64,000 nt of DNA from the NCBI GenBank assembly GCA_025617375.2, contig JAMYGW020000001.1, positions 3,410,001 through 3,474,000 of the forward strand, in the 5' to 3' direction. Positions 1-11,440 of this stretch are shown piece by piece. The position numbers and the translations under genes are program-made. Within the stretch, counting starts at the first letter, position 1, and every line of letters starts with the position of its first letter. Source of the DNA: Acarospora socialis (lineage: Eukaryota > Ascomycota > Lecanoromycetes > Acarosporales > Acarosporaceae). A model generated the notes under the pieces. The model did no database searches, was not told the origin of the DNA, and worked only from the letters and a program-made list of their open reading frames with translations.

Positions 1-175
1 TGTGGGTTACAGTAATCCGTAAGCTCATGTGCTCTTCACACAGATTGGAGTACGTACCAGTCAAGCTTCTTCCAATGGCGAAGGTCTTCCGACAATGCAC
101 CGTCTCCGTAGTCCTAAGATGTAGCACTACACCATTATACCTTGATAACCTAGTTCTCACTCCGTAACCCTACGT
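1..175. other. 3' flank of the left host gene
   Basis: GC-balanced sequence with a normal CpG level, downstream of the stop codon of the minus-strand gene. It probably holds the 3' UTR. I see no ORF or RNA gene in it. Confidence 0.5.
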
Positions 176-1118
176 TCACTTTCCTTTGACTCTCCGGACA
201 ACAACTTTGTCCCCGTCCAGCTCCCACCCCACATTATTCTCTCTTTTCAGGCTATCCCAAGCCCTCTCCGCAACCCTTTCCACATAACTTTTCTCAACGG
301 TTAGATACGTCCTGCCCAAGCACTTCAAGGCATGCACCCTCAGCGCATCCTCCGCCCACTCCATCAGGCGTTTCTGATATCCATCCACTGCCCGCCTCAT
401 TCGCCAAAACACGCACCAGTTGTCATGCACCAGTGCCGCAACGACCATTTCTATTCTCCTATCCTTGAACCCGTACTGGTTTCGAACGGCATACGCACCG
501 GCATAATCGCCTTGGCGGCAGGCCAAATCGAGCATGTAGTATCCGACAAACTCGCGAAGCTCAGCGGCCGGCAACGGCTGTACGATATGAATGCGGTTCA
601 GGAGATGCAGCATTGCGGGATAATATGACTCCATGTGCTTGGTCAAGATCGCGGCACGGATGATGAAGATGTAGGCTCGCCGAGCAAAGGTATCGACTCT
701 GCGGGAGGCGAAGATCCCTTCTCGGAGCTTTCGCGTTGCCATCATGATGATTGCAAGCTCTGCTGGTGTATCGGTGGTGGAGTCTGGTCCGCTTTCTCCG
801 GCTTCCCTGTAGGCGACATCGTTGTTTGGTGAACTTGAGAGTGAGAGGGATGCGAAGACCTTGTCCAGCAGGTCTCCGCCGATAGAAGCGCAGAACTTCA
901 TATACCGCTCGACGATTTTGTTGTAATAAGATTCTTGATTCTTGAAGTCAAGCAATCTATAGCATATTAGAAAGAAGAGCAAGGGTGGATACGTCGATAG
1001 AATCATGCCTGTTATCTCCCTTCGAGGGAAGACCCATAATCTCCAACGGATCTGTTGGCAATGTTTTGAGTCTACCCCATGCCGACGGCCGGCGATTAGC
1101 TTGTAGTATGCCTGCCAT
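176..1118 (-). CDS. PCI-like (CSN8/PSMD8/eIF3k-type) protein, two exons
   Basis: Exon 1 is 1118-993 (42 codons, starting MAGILQANRR), the intron is 992-941 (52 bp, GTATCC...TTCAAG, phase 0, with a CTAAT branch-like site), and exon 2 is 940-176, ending in TGA. The product is 296 aa. The single open frame starting at 1006 would instead begin with about 22 residues that are intron-derived and hydrophobic; the spliced model gives a smooth soluble N-terminus rich in basic and Pro residues. Residues about 100-265 are all-helical, with the alternating helix pattern of small PCI-type proteins (for example the stretch EFVGYYMLDLACRQGDYAGA at 172-191). From memory this resembles fungal proteins annotated CSN8/PSMD8/EIF3K, which are scaffold parts of the COP9 signalosome, proteasome lid or eIF3. 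I cannot say which complex, and the family call is an inference. Residues 75-100 are a low-complexity Ser/Asp/Gly linker. Codon use and CpG content are normal, unlike the adjacent block. Confidence 0.75.
941..992 (-). other. Spliceosomal intron of the PCI-like gene
   Basis: A 52-bp fungal-sized intron that joins two frames in phase 0. The donor is GTATCC and the acceptor TTCAAG, with CTAAT about 20 nt before the acceptor. A nearer ATAG would give a 36-bp intron that breaks the frame, so the farther AG was chosen. Confidence 0.6.
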
Positions 1119-1380
1119 CTCGCCTTGCTGGTGGCCCTCTCGAAGTTGCAAGGTACTCAAGTAAGAGTAAACAATCTTATCGTTCGCACGTGGAAGTCGT
1201 CTATGCACGTCAACCCGAAACCTCGGCGGATCGTCACAAGGGATCTTAAGCGTTCGGCCAATCCCCTACCCTAACGACATACAGCATCGTCCGTCCCAAC
1301 AATGCACAATATCAATGAAATTTGTCAAAGAGCCGATGACCCACAGAGTCTGTGGTGCCTAGCGGAAGTCATTGGGAGTT
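1119..1380. promoter_or_regulatory. 5' flank and probable promoter of the PCI-like gene
   Basis: GC-balanced, CpG-containing sequence upstream of the minus-strand start codon. The open frame continues upstream of 1118 to 1208, but the shorter Met start fits better. No clear TATA box is visible. CpG content collapses at about 1,380. Confidence 0.4.
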
Positions 1381-2850
1381 TCTATTCTGCATACACACTA
1401 GTATTGTATTGTAAATATTATTAAGCATTCTATATATTGTAGTGTCTTAAAATTACTAAGTCTTTTGACCTCACTGTCACCACAGCTTGATGTTGTGACA
1501 TAGCTCTCACCTCATTCTCTATTCTCATCATCATCATCATTTCTTCAAGAACTTTCAATTGATGTCATCATCATCATCAGAATCAGACTTCTTTCTTCAC
1601 TTCTTCAGTATAAACTCAAAAACACTCTCTGTTCAGAGCTGACTGTCTGTAGTTTTCACTCATGCTTGTAACATCTTCAAAATCTTGTTCAACAGTTTCT
1701 TCATCTCAGTCTTTCTTATAGACTCTATAATTCTTCTTAAGTATGTTATTCACTGCATGAATAGTATGTCTCTCTCATTTTTGATGAGCATTGTCACTGC
1801 TTTTTTGAGTTTGTAGTACTGCACAAAAAGATCATTGCAAATCTCTTTAATCCAAATAATCTGTTAGTAGTAATTCATAAAGAATTAAAACACTTATCTC
1901 AAGTCTTCATTTTGCAGAAGTCTCAATCTTCTTTAGTAACTTCTTTGTGAAGTAAGTGATCTTCATTTTTTTGTAGATTTTGAAATCAATCTTTTCAAAT
2001 ATAAAAACAAACTGATTTCAGACATTTTCATTTAACAGAACATCTTGAAATCAATATTTTTACATTCACATGTAACAGCAGAATATTTGATACTGATGAA
2101 AAAAGAAACAGTTATATTTCAGTTCATCATTCAGAACTGAGATCTTCTTTTTCTTTTTTACAAAAAACTCACTATCACAATGCATCTCATACAGAATAAG
2201 CTGCTGAACAGAATAAGAAAGCTTCTTTATTTTTAATCAGAAAATAATATTAAATAGATGACAGATGCAGAATTCTGCATATATCTGCTTCACTTTTTTA
2301 TCTTATTGCATCACAATATTAACTAAATGCTGAACAGAGTCAAGAAAAAATCATTTAATCATTCTTTTTTAATTCAATACTTCAATAAAACATATCATAA
2401 CTCTATTACATTAATAGAAAATATCTGCAGCAGCAATACTGAGATGTAGTGAATATAATGAGTTTAATTCTTCTGAATCTTTCATCACTTTTTTTCAATA
2501 TAAATTCATCACAACAACAAAACTGCATCAATAATAGTCTGAATGCTTTCTTTGCATTCAGACTTAATCTTTTAATTGTAAAAAGCAACAAAAAGATGCT
2601 CTCTACACTGCAAATTGACAAAATTAAATAAGAATTTTCTGAACAAAGTAAATGAAGTAAATTTTGCAGAGAAGATATAACATCTCTTGTTTGTTAGCAA
2701 CAAAATCAGAAAAAGTCTTTTGAACTGCACATTGTTTACTGACAGAGTTGTTGATGAGTATGTAGTGAAGATATTATTATTGATGACATTATTATTTAAT
2801 TTATAGAATAAAATAGTTAACAAGTGTACTGTAAAATAAAAAAACTTATT
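1381..2850. other. Unassigned AT-rich stretch, old repeat debris
   Basis: CpG-free sequence that I cannot assign to a family. On the minus strand about 1,590-1,850 has long runs free of stops with a Lys/Glu-rich composition, suggesting a degraded coding fossil, but no motif is recognisable. A short TCA-repeat tract lies at 1,527-1,580. Confidence 0.35.
1527..1580. repeat. (TCA)n microsatellite, two short tracts
   Basis: Two runs of TCATCATCATCA, separated by about 25 bp, near the left edge of the AT-rich block. Confidence 0.7.
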
Positions 2851-3124
2851 TGTTGTAGTTCTGAAGCAATAATATTGCTGTTTTTCATTATTGTGAGTAC
2901 ATGTACTTCAGAAATTCAATTGTTCTTTTTATTTTACATCATCAAGTTATATAGCAGTTACTCAAGCTTGTTGATGCAGTGAATGATATTCATCATAACT
3001 ATTGAATCTATTGAAAGATTAAAGAATACTTGTACTATACTGTTGACTAACTGTCTATCTAGTGAAATGTACACTATTGACTTGACTGTAATCAACATGA
3101 GTTGTAGAGATTAACTATTCACAT
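2851..3124 (-). repeat. Possible 3' LTR of the copia fossil
   Basis: On the minus strand this begins TGTGAATAG just after the degraded RNase H frame ends, contains CTATATAAC, and closes with CTACAACA. These are plausible LTR ends. No partner LTR remains in the window, so the limits are tentative. Confidence 0.3.
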
Positions 3125-3546
3125 GCTCTGTCACACAGACTATATGAGTAATGAGTAATTTGTGACATTAATTTCAACTAAGACTATGAAAGCAGCTAGA
3201 ACACTGCACTTCTCAATACTTTTACTTAATGATGCTGCATCTATTGATTTTCATTAACAGCAAGTCTCAATTGTTCAATAAAGTGCTTAAAGATTCATTT
3301 AAATAAAAACTTATTTAATTTATCAGTCATCATGTCTTAACTAAACACAAAGTTCACATTAATCTGATTCTGCTTGTGCAAATTATGAATATGATAATAG
3401 ACAATGTTAATGTGCTCTGATCACTCATACACATATGCATTTTTAATCAGAATTAAAACAGTCTGATTGTCTTTCTTGAGTTAAAGAGATGAGACTGCTT
3501 GATGAGCTTTATTTTTCTTGATGTTCACATGATATAAATTGTCTTC
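3125..3546 (-). mobile_element. Ty1/copia fossil, C-terminal part of RNase H (left piece)
   Basis: The minus-strand reading shows the copia RNase H end: a DNQ motif followed by a KHIDI-like and a DxLTK-like stretch, all degraded. It is the same domain as the piece at 14,846-15,076; the hAT element inserted between the two. Old, broken fossil with many breaks. Confidence 0.65.
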
Positions 3547-3554
3547 AAAATACT
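3547..3554. repeat. hAT target-site duplication, left copy (AAAATACT)
   Basis: An identical 8-bp copy lies at 14,838-14,845, immediately outside the other terminal inverted repeat. An 8-bp TSD is the hAT hallmark. Confidence 0.92.
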
Positions 3555-3579
3555 TAGAGTGATCATCAAGTCAGATTAA
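3555..3579 (+). repeat. hAT left terminal inverted repeat
   Basis: Starts TAGAGTGATCATCAAGTCAG. It differs from the reverse complement of the right TIR at four positions, all C/T or G/A. Confidence 0.88.
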
Positions 3580-3700
3580 TCCTGACTGACTTGAATCAGA
3601 CTTTTAGGTTGAGTCAGATCAGATTAAGTTTTTGAGCTCAAAGATTCAGACTGAGTTTGATTTGAAAGTCTGACTCAGTTTGAACATTTAGTTCAAGTTT
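3580..3700. promoter_or_regulatory. hAT left subterminal repeats
   Basis: Many short direct and inverted copies of CAGAT / GACT(C/T) words (for example TCAGATTA, GAGTCAGATC, CTGACTCAG) cluster next to the TIR. The same words cluster inside the right end. Such subterminal clusters are transposase-binding sites in known hAT elements; that role here is inferred. Confidence 0.5.
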
Positions 3701-4254
3701 TAATGATTATGATTATAATTAATAAGTGAACTCATGAACTAGAATTCAAGAGTTTAAATTGAAAGAGTGTGATACATGAGCATTATAAGTGAGCATTATA
3801 TTGTGAATAAAGATATTGCTTTCATTCTAAGATTACTATTTATTACATCAAGAAGACAGTATTTCTAAAGTAATTTTAATCATTTTTACTTTAATTTACA
3901 TCTTTTGATGCAATATTTCAGTTATGCATATATCTTTTAATGAGAATCATGTTCTTTTGCTGAATAATAACTCACTTTGCATAAATTGCAGCAAGATTAA
4001 CATCTGAACAAGTTAGTTTATAGTTTTTTAACAGTGTGTTCAACATACTTTCAAAAAAGACAACAACATATACTTCTGCAGCTTCTTGCAGACTTTTTAT
4101 GATTGAGACTTGAAATTGAAAGCTCTTGTCATAATGTCAAATCTTTATCAAATAGTTCTGAATGATTTTTCAACATAGTTACTGAAAGAAAAGTTTTTTC
4201 ATTAAGAAATTGATTGATCTCTGATAACAACATATTTCACAAAGAGTGACAGCT

Positions 4255-4757
4255 ATAGAGTAGAATTGAGTGTTAGAATTGAGTGTTAAAATTGAGTGTT
4301 GAAATTAAGAGTTAGAATTGAGCAATAAAATTGAGTAATATTATAAGCATCATCATCAAGCATCAAAACAAAGCATCAAGACAGAGCATCAAAACTGAGC
4401 ATCAAAACTGAGCAATAGAATTGAGCAATAAAGTTAATTAATATTATGAGCACTGAAATGAAGCACAAAACTGAGCTTCAAAATTGAGCATCAAAATATA
4501 GCATCAAAACTGAACATCAAAACTGAGCATTAAAATTGAGCATCAAATTTGAGCATCAAAACTGAGCATTGAAATAAAGTATCATCATAAAACACTGAAA
4601 CAAAGCATCAAAACTAAGCATCAAAACTGAGTAACAAAATGAAGTATCAAAACTGAGCATCAAAATTGAGCATCAAAATGAAGCATTAAAATAAAGCATC
4701 AAAATAAAGCATCAAAACAAAGCATCAAAACTGAGCAATAAAATTGAGTAATAAAAT
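4255..4757 (+). repeat. 13-bp minisatellite array, left (unit GCATCAAAACTGA)
   Basis: About 500 bp of degenerate head-to-tail copies of a 13-bp unit. The same unit in opposite orientation forms the array at 5,380-6,150, making a large imperfect inverted repeat around a spacer of about 620 bp. Confidence 0.85.
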
Positions 4758-5038
4758 TAAACTTACTGTCTAACTTTCAGTCATAGACTGATTTAACTTT
4801 TACAGTAACTGTCTAAGTTTCTTCATCTTTATCTGTATTTGCAGCAGTATTTGTTTCAATCTTCACTCATATCTCAGCAGTATTCTCTTTCATGTTTTCT
4901 TCACTTTTTTCTTTTTTCTTTTCTTCATCACAGATTTTCTCACTTTCACACATCTTTTTAGCAGTCAGTGTCTTTTCTCTGTTCAGTACTGTCTTTGTAG
5001 TGCTGCATTTTGTTGAAGATTTCTTGCTATGTGTCATG
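4758..5038 (-). pseudogene. Lys/Glu-rich ORF remnant between the two minisatellite arrays
   Basis: The minus-strand frame starts at ATG 5038-5036 and reads a highly charged Lys/Ser/Glu-rich protein (start MTHSKKSSTK), with at least three in-frame stops before it enters the minisatellite. Composition suggests a nuclear, basic-acidic tail type of protein. No family is recognised. Part of the hAT cargo. Confidence 0.35.
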
Positions 5039-5231
5039 ATGTGAAATAATAATTTGATGAAGTTCTAAGATCAAGTTAATAGAAGTGTTATAAGAGATTG
5101 ATATAAAAATAAAGATATCTTTGAGTGACTGTGAGTTCTAATGTATATGAAAGACTGAGTTGATGAAAAAGTTGTAGTTTGAAATTCATTGTTGAGAAAT
5201 GTTACTGAGATGTTAGAGAGACTGAGATATT

Positions 5232-5328
5232 TTGCTAGTAAATATCACATTCACTTATGATATGTGCATTAATATTATAATGCTAGTAAATATCATATTC
5301 ACTCATGATATGTGCATCAATATTATAA
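5232..5328 (+). repeat. Two-copy tandem duplication of about 48 bp
   Basis: The sequence TGCTAGTAAATATCA(C/T)ATTCAC(T/C) and the bases that follow occur twice in a row, differing only by C/T changes. Confidence 0.8.
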
Positions 5329-5379
5329 GTAAATATATTAACATATCTATCTTTAACACTCAGTTCTTATCTTTACTTT

Positions 5380-6150
5380 CACTGCTCAGTCTTTATGTTC
5401 AATTTCTATGCTTAGTCTCTACACTCAGTCTCTATGCTCAGTATCTATATTCAGTAAGTTTATTATTTTACTTTGATGCTTCATTTCATTGCTTTATTTT
5501 AATACTTTATTTCAGTGCTTTGTTCTGATGCTTAGTTTTGATGCTTTGTTTTGATACTTAATTTATTGCTCATTTCTATCACTCAGTTTTAATGTTTTAT
5601 CTTAGTACTTCATTTTGATGTTGTATTCTGATGCTCAATTTTGATGCTTTATTCTGATTCTTAGTTTTGATGCTTTGTTTCAGTGCTCAATATATTGCTC
5701 ACTTTTATCACTTTGTTTTGATATTTTATTTTATTGCTCAGTTTTAATGCTCAGTTTTGATGCTTTGTTTTAGTGCTTTATGACAATGCTTTATTTTGAT
5801 GCTCAGTTTCAGTGCTTTATGATAATGCTAAGTTTTGATGCTTCATTTTGTTACTCAATTTTGATACTCAATTTTAATACTTCACTCTGATGTTTTGTTC
5901 TGATGCTTTGTCTTAATATTTTATCTTGATACTTCACTTCAGTGCTTCATTTTAATGCTTCATTTCAATACTTAATTTTGATGCTTCATTTTGATGTTTT
6001 ATTCTGATGCTTTGTCTTGATACTTTATCTTGATGTTTTGTTTTGATGCTTCATTTCAGTGCTTAATTTTGATGTTTCATTTTGATGTTTTGTGACAGTA
6101 CTCAGTTTTGATGCTTGATTTTGTTGCTCATTCTATTGCTTAATAATAAC
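5380..6150 (-). repeat. 13-bp minisatellite array, right (inverted orientation)
   Basis: About 770 bp of degenerate units reading TCAGTTTTGATGC on the plus strand, the reverse complement of the left array unit. Confidence 0.85.
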
Positions 6151-6197
6151 ACTTATTTATAGTTCTCAAAGTTAACTTTACATTCTAGACTCTCACA

Positions 6198-7354
6198 ATG
6201 ACAGAATTCTTAAACACTAAGTTTTCACTTCTCTCTATCAAACAACTTGTCTTTATTTTGTCAACAGACTCAGAAAATATCTCAAATATTAACTTTGATT
6301 GTTGTGATCATTCTTACAAATTATTATATGATTTAAAAAAGATATTTAGTGAGTACTTAAACAACTTAAAGATTGTACAGACATGAGAAAAACATCAGAA
6401 ATTTATGAAGAATGAAGACTTTAGACAAATTGAACATACAAAGATGATAGATTGTGAAGTTGTGAAATGAAAGAGAGATGTCATGAAGAAGTTAAAAGAA
6501 TATAAAACTGCAGATTCTGCTGTACAGAAAATCATGAAAGAAAAAATAAAGAAAGAAGTCTTGAAGAAGTGATATAATTGTGAAATATTTGATAGATTTC
6601 AAGAATTATAATACTTTATTATAACACTTCTAACTATCTGCAGCTGTCTACTATGAAGATAAGCTTAGAACTCATTTGATAAAGCAAAAGAATCAAGCTT
6701 GAATTGATAAGAAAACTGAGAAGAAAAAATTATTTGCTGATACTTTAACTCTGAAAGAAAAGCATGAGTTTAAGAAATTACAGCAAGAAATATACTCTAT
6801 ATTGAAGTTTTATAGTTTCTCTGACTTTCTCTAAAATGTTAACAAAAATATCATTATCAATAAGAAGTACAGCAATATCAATCAGCAGATTGACAAATAT
6901 CTTGCTGTTGTAATGAAACATCAAAAAAAAATCATCAATCTTACAGAAAAGCAGAAGCTACATGATGCTGAAAATTCTGATTCTGCAAAGACAATGTGTT
7001 TTTTCTGTAGTGATGTTCTTAATTCTGAGCATATTGCTAATTATGATCATTTATGAGTATTATATCACTCAGTTATAACATTTTGTACTTTTAACAGTAA
7101 CTAAATATATTCAAAAGTCTGCAGTTAATCAAGAAGAAGAAAAAAGAAAGAGTGTTGTTGAAGATGCTGATGAAGTTTGTGTGATAAAGTTTGAAGATGA
7201 GAAGTTCTTGAATGATAATTCAATTGATAAGTTTGTTATTGATGCAGCAATTGCTGATGTGAAAAATAATAAGAAGAAGAAAGATGAAGCTGAAAATAAT
7301 GAAGATGATGAGAGTATTACAGATGAAAACAGTGATGAGAAGAAAAGTAAATAG
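6198..7354 (+). pseudogene. hAT cargo ORF with CxxC motif and acidic/Lys tail, broken
   Basis: It begins at ATG 6198 (62 codons open, start MTEFLNTKFS) and continues as degraded coding sequence with several stops and at least one frame change to TAG 7352-7354. The middle (about 6,980-7,060) shows a Cys-x2-Cys with a following His, hinting at a zinc finger. The last 70 residues are acidic with Lys blocks. No family is recognised. It lies about 550 bp upstream of the transposase in the same direction and could be an accessory protein of the hAT or an unannotated N-terminal part. Spacer introns cannot be excluded. Confidence 0.4.
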
Positions 7355-7905
7355 TAAAGTAATACACAGTTTTGTGATGACTAAAGCTGTAAGATAGTAA
7401 GAGAATAATTAGAGATGTTTGACAAATTGTTTATTTTTATATTCTTGATGATCAATTATCTGATTATGAATATGAATTATTAATAATAAGTTATTTCTCT
7501 TTAAAATATTGTGTCTAATATTATCACATGACATAGTATGAAGTTGTAGTATAGAATTTTACATTAAATTATTTATTTCAATAATTAATTATTGTTAACT
7601 CAATAACATGTTATGCAGAGTAGCTTTCTCATTGATTAAATATGTATAAATCATATGAGTTCTGTCTTTTACTTATGTAAATTTTGTGATCACATAATTA
7701 CATTCATATAAAGAAAAACTTTTTAAGTCTTACAACACTCTTCATATCTTACTATTGTTATACTACAACAAAGCATCATCTACTCAATCAGCTTACTCTG
7801 AGAAATCATTATTATATCTTTATACAGTTCTTTCTTCAATCAGCTGACAAGTGACTCAGAAAGTTCTTTTATGAGTGTTTTCACTGATAAAGTTCAATTA
7901 TCTCA

Positions 7906-10130
7906 ATGAGTACAATCATTTTCTTTAATTCTAACAAATGCACTCAATTCAGAGTATGTTCTTTGAATTTCTGCAATGAAGCAAGAATTTTAAGAGTGAT
8001 GAAAGACAATTATATGAAGTCAAGACACAGTTGCAAAAGTCAAAAAACATATCTCAATGCTGTAAAACAGTTTAAGTCACTCAGCAAATGTGATGAAAAA
8101 TCTGATATAATGTGTATTAAGTGTCATAATATCATAAATCATTCAGCATCAAATGATGATGAAACAACAATCATAAGACATCATTTAAAAAGCAACAATT
8201 GTCAAAATGCAAGAAAATCATCAGAAAGACAGATTTCAATTTTTGCAGCACTGAATATCACTGTATGCTATGTTTTTCAATTATAATGCTTTAATATAAT
8301 ACTCACATCTGTGCAGACAGCTCAAAAGATCATTGTCAAATTACTTAACTTTATTTTTGAAGTCTTTGATCAGCAGATTCTTCAATTCATCATAGCACTC
8401 AATCTGTTTTTTTGTGCTGTTGAGCATCTAAAGTTTTGAAAGCTTATCTGAATATATTGTGCTGAAATTAAGATCTCAGATCAAACAAAAGTTGCATAAC
8501 TTCTTAAACATCATGCTGTGAAAGTTCAAAAAGAAATTCTTGCAGCACTTGAGCTGCAGACTAAAGTCTTTATTGTACTTGATGAATGAATTAGTTTCAA
8601 TTATTTTGCATTTTTAAACATCACTGCATACTTCATCAACACTGAGTGAAAATACAAAAAGATTCTTCTAGTGTTCAGAGAATTAAAGAATCAACATAGT
8701 GATGAAAATTTAGTTAAGTATGTTTTTGAGATGTTGAAGAAGTGAAATTTAACACATTAATTGTTAGTGATCACAGCAGACAATGCTTTCAACAATTATA
8801 CTTTAAGATGTCATCTCAGTTGACTTTTAAGTGCAAAGAATATAATCTGAAGTGATAAAACTGAAATTATGAATTATATAATACATGTTATTTAGCTTGC
8901 AGTCAATCAGCTACTTACATATTTGAAAGTTAATGTTAAAAATAATCACTTTACAACTATATTCAATGACAGTGAGCTACAAAAGTTCACATTTGAAAAG
9001 AACTACTTCTTTGATATTATACTGAAAAAAATCAGTAAATCTTTTGTAATGTTTCATTATAACACTTTATTTCAGTTCATCATTATGTTAATAATATATT
9101 GATAAAGATTTGTATGCTTACTATTGCAATCATAACATCATCACAATAACTTAAGCTGTTCAAAGAATTGCAGAAGACAAATTCTTGAGATATAATTGAG
9201 AATGTAAAAACTTAATGAAATTCATTCTATGATATGCTGAACAGAGCATATAAACTATAAACTGAACTCTTTCAATGAATAGAGTATTTGACTAAAATAA
9301 CAAGTAAAATGAAGTTTCTCAAGTATAATACAAGAAAGTGACAGCATGTTAAATACATACTGTATTTTCTGAAACACTTTAAAAACTAAACAGAGATCAT
9401 GAGTGTTATCAGTGAGTCAACAATTTATAAGTTGTAATTTGCATACAACAATCTGTTTGATCATCTTGAAAATTAGAATAAAGCAATTGAGAAATTTAAA
9501 TTATTCTTCAATTCTGAGTTGCTGAATGCTATTGATACATGTAAAAAAAAACTGACTCAGTACTATGAAAAGATGAAAGTCAATCATGAATTGTTCTGTA
9601 ATCTTGAGACAATATTGAATTTATGCAACAAGTTTGACATGTACAATATAAACATTCTTCAATCTTCAATTCAAACAATATATCAAGACTGACATGATTT
9701 GATACAGAAAGATGACTGAGAAAATCTATGTGTAATCTACAAACTTGAATTTTAAAAATACTACAGTGTCAACTATCAGCATCTGAAAAATGAGTTATTA
9801 AATTAAGATTTAATCATATTGATCTCAAAGAGAAGAAGACAATAATTATGATGAATTACATAAAGAACATAAAAAAGCATCAAGATACATCTGTGAAGAA
9901 AGAACTTGCAGATTATTTATAAAAGTTTTCAGTATCTGATGTGAATATTTCAATTCTTAAGTACTGAAAGTTAATGAAGAAGTCAAAATCAGTAATGACT
10001 CAATTTGCAAAGAATATACTTGTGATTTCTGCAGCAGATATTGATGTTGAATGTTTATTCAACATGACTTAAGATATCATCATGTATCATTGAAATTGAT
10101 TAAATTCAGAAATCATCAAGAAAATTATGC
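7906..10130 (+). pseudogene. hAT transposase with BED-type zinc finger, broken
   Basis: ATG 7906 opens a 126-codon frame with a BED-like finger (CIKC...HH...C, about 8,110-8,200). Downstream, in degraded frames, are the three acidic regions of the hAT catalytic core: the VLDEW region with its Asp at 8,581-8,583, the ITADNAFNN region with Asp at 8,779-8,781, and the C-terminal DVECLFN dimerisation/catalytic region with Glu at 10,049-10,051. Between them, about 9,200-9,800 matches the hAT alpha-helical insertion (DVxTxWNSxYxML-like start, LFDHLE). The total of about 740 codons is normal for the family. Numerous TGA and TAA stops and at least one frame change make it non-functional; many TGAs fall where the family has Trp, as expected from G-to-A change. 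It would have excised and integrated the element at 8-bp TSDs. Confidence 0.85.
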
Positions 10131-11440
10131 TGATCAAATATCATAACATGTTCACATTTGCAGCAGAATTGATAGAAGATCTTGAGAAAAAATCTGCATT
10201 AATAATAATTGTCAACAGTAATGAAGAAGAATCTTCAACAGATGAACTAAATTGAAAAGTAATCAAATTTTGTACAGAGCTTCTATCAAATCAACTCTTC
10301 ATTGATGATGATCTTTATGATGACAGTGATTAAGAGAACAACAACAACTTCAGACTTTTCAATAGCAATTAAGATGAAAACATTGATTCTAGACTTTATG
10401 ACAGTGATTAAGATCAAAATCTGAACATTGAAGTGATATATTTAAGTGTTATAAATATTACAAATCATGCAACATCAAGACACACAATCTTCAACAACAA
10501 CTATAGTCATAAGTCAATAAACATCAGTTCAGAAAAAAAGCACAAAGCTTCTTCACTGAATATGTTATCTGCAGCAATTGATGTCTCAATTATTAACTTC
10601 ATCTTTAATAATTCTACTATTATCAGTTCTGTTATTTAAAACATCAACTTTAATAACTTTGTTCAGAGTATCTTTACTGTTATTATATATACAATTTCAA
10701 ATACAACATCATGTCAGTCAAGAAGCAGAAATCTTCTTTATAAATAAAGTAAACAACTGTCAAAGACATCACTCTCACAGACAAAAACACAGATACTGCA
10801 TTTTAAGATCATCACTGCTTCAATACTGAGATTATATGAGACATTTAATCTTTCACATATCAGTCACATCAGTGATTCTTTAAAGTCAAGAAAAATATAT
10901 TCATTTTCATCTGAAAATAATGTTAATGTTTATAAATGTAAGTGATATTAATCTCAGTAAATTCTTGTCTCACATTTTTCTAAAACATAGAGCAATATTA
11001 TAAACAGAGAGTCTTGTTGTTGAGTACATCATGAAATTGTTGTGAGTTTAAGACAGAATACATACACAGTGTTTTCATAAATTTACAGTGATTTCATTCT
11101 TATATTTACTATCTTAATAATCTTGTCTCTTTATCACAGTCTGATCACAATTCTCATTGTTGCTGCATTCTCTAAATTAGTTCATGACTTCATACTTTTC
11201 ATGTCTGATAGACTAAGTCATACACATGTATGTAGATATACTTTCATACTCTGCAATTCTGAGAAGTTCATTATTGTTAAGTTGTTTATAATGAACAACA
11301 ATTACATTCTGAATCAACAGTATTGTATATACAAAGAGAAAAAATACACTTATGAAAGTGACTTTGAGTAGAGTATCAGACTTAAACTTGTTTACACATC
11401 AACAACAATAATATTAAAGATCTTTGATCTTCACTCAGAA
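10131..11440. other. hAT internal region after the transposase, no clear gene
   Basis: The plus strand continues with acidic, stop-interrupted frames to about 10,400 (possible transposase C-terminal tail), then low-complexity AT-rich sequence with short chance frames. I recognise nothing here. Confidence 0.35.

Noticed and set aside
332-832. Plus-strand frames of 98 and 65 codons in the left gene
   Set aside because: Shadows opposite exon 2 of the PCI-like gene; the minus frame has the coherent helical protein and the intron.
4255-6150. CRISPR-like array
   Set aside because: The repeats are contiguous 13-bp units without unique spacers, in a eukaryotic transposon.
7906-10130. Non-standard genetic code (TGA read as Trp) to explain the many TGAs in the hAT transposase
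   Set aside because: The host gene at the left uses TGG for Trp and TGA as stop, other stops occur as well, and the loss of GG throughout the block explains the pattern as mutation.
11123-11371. 82-codon frame in the hAT right half, and similar short frames at 10,433-10,829 and 11,819-12,019
   Set aside because: Low-complexity hydrophobic or Ser-rich translations in AT-rich DNA with no neighbouring support; likely chance.
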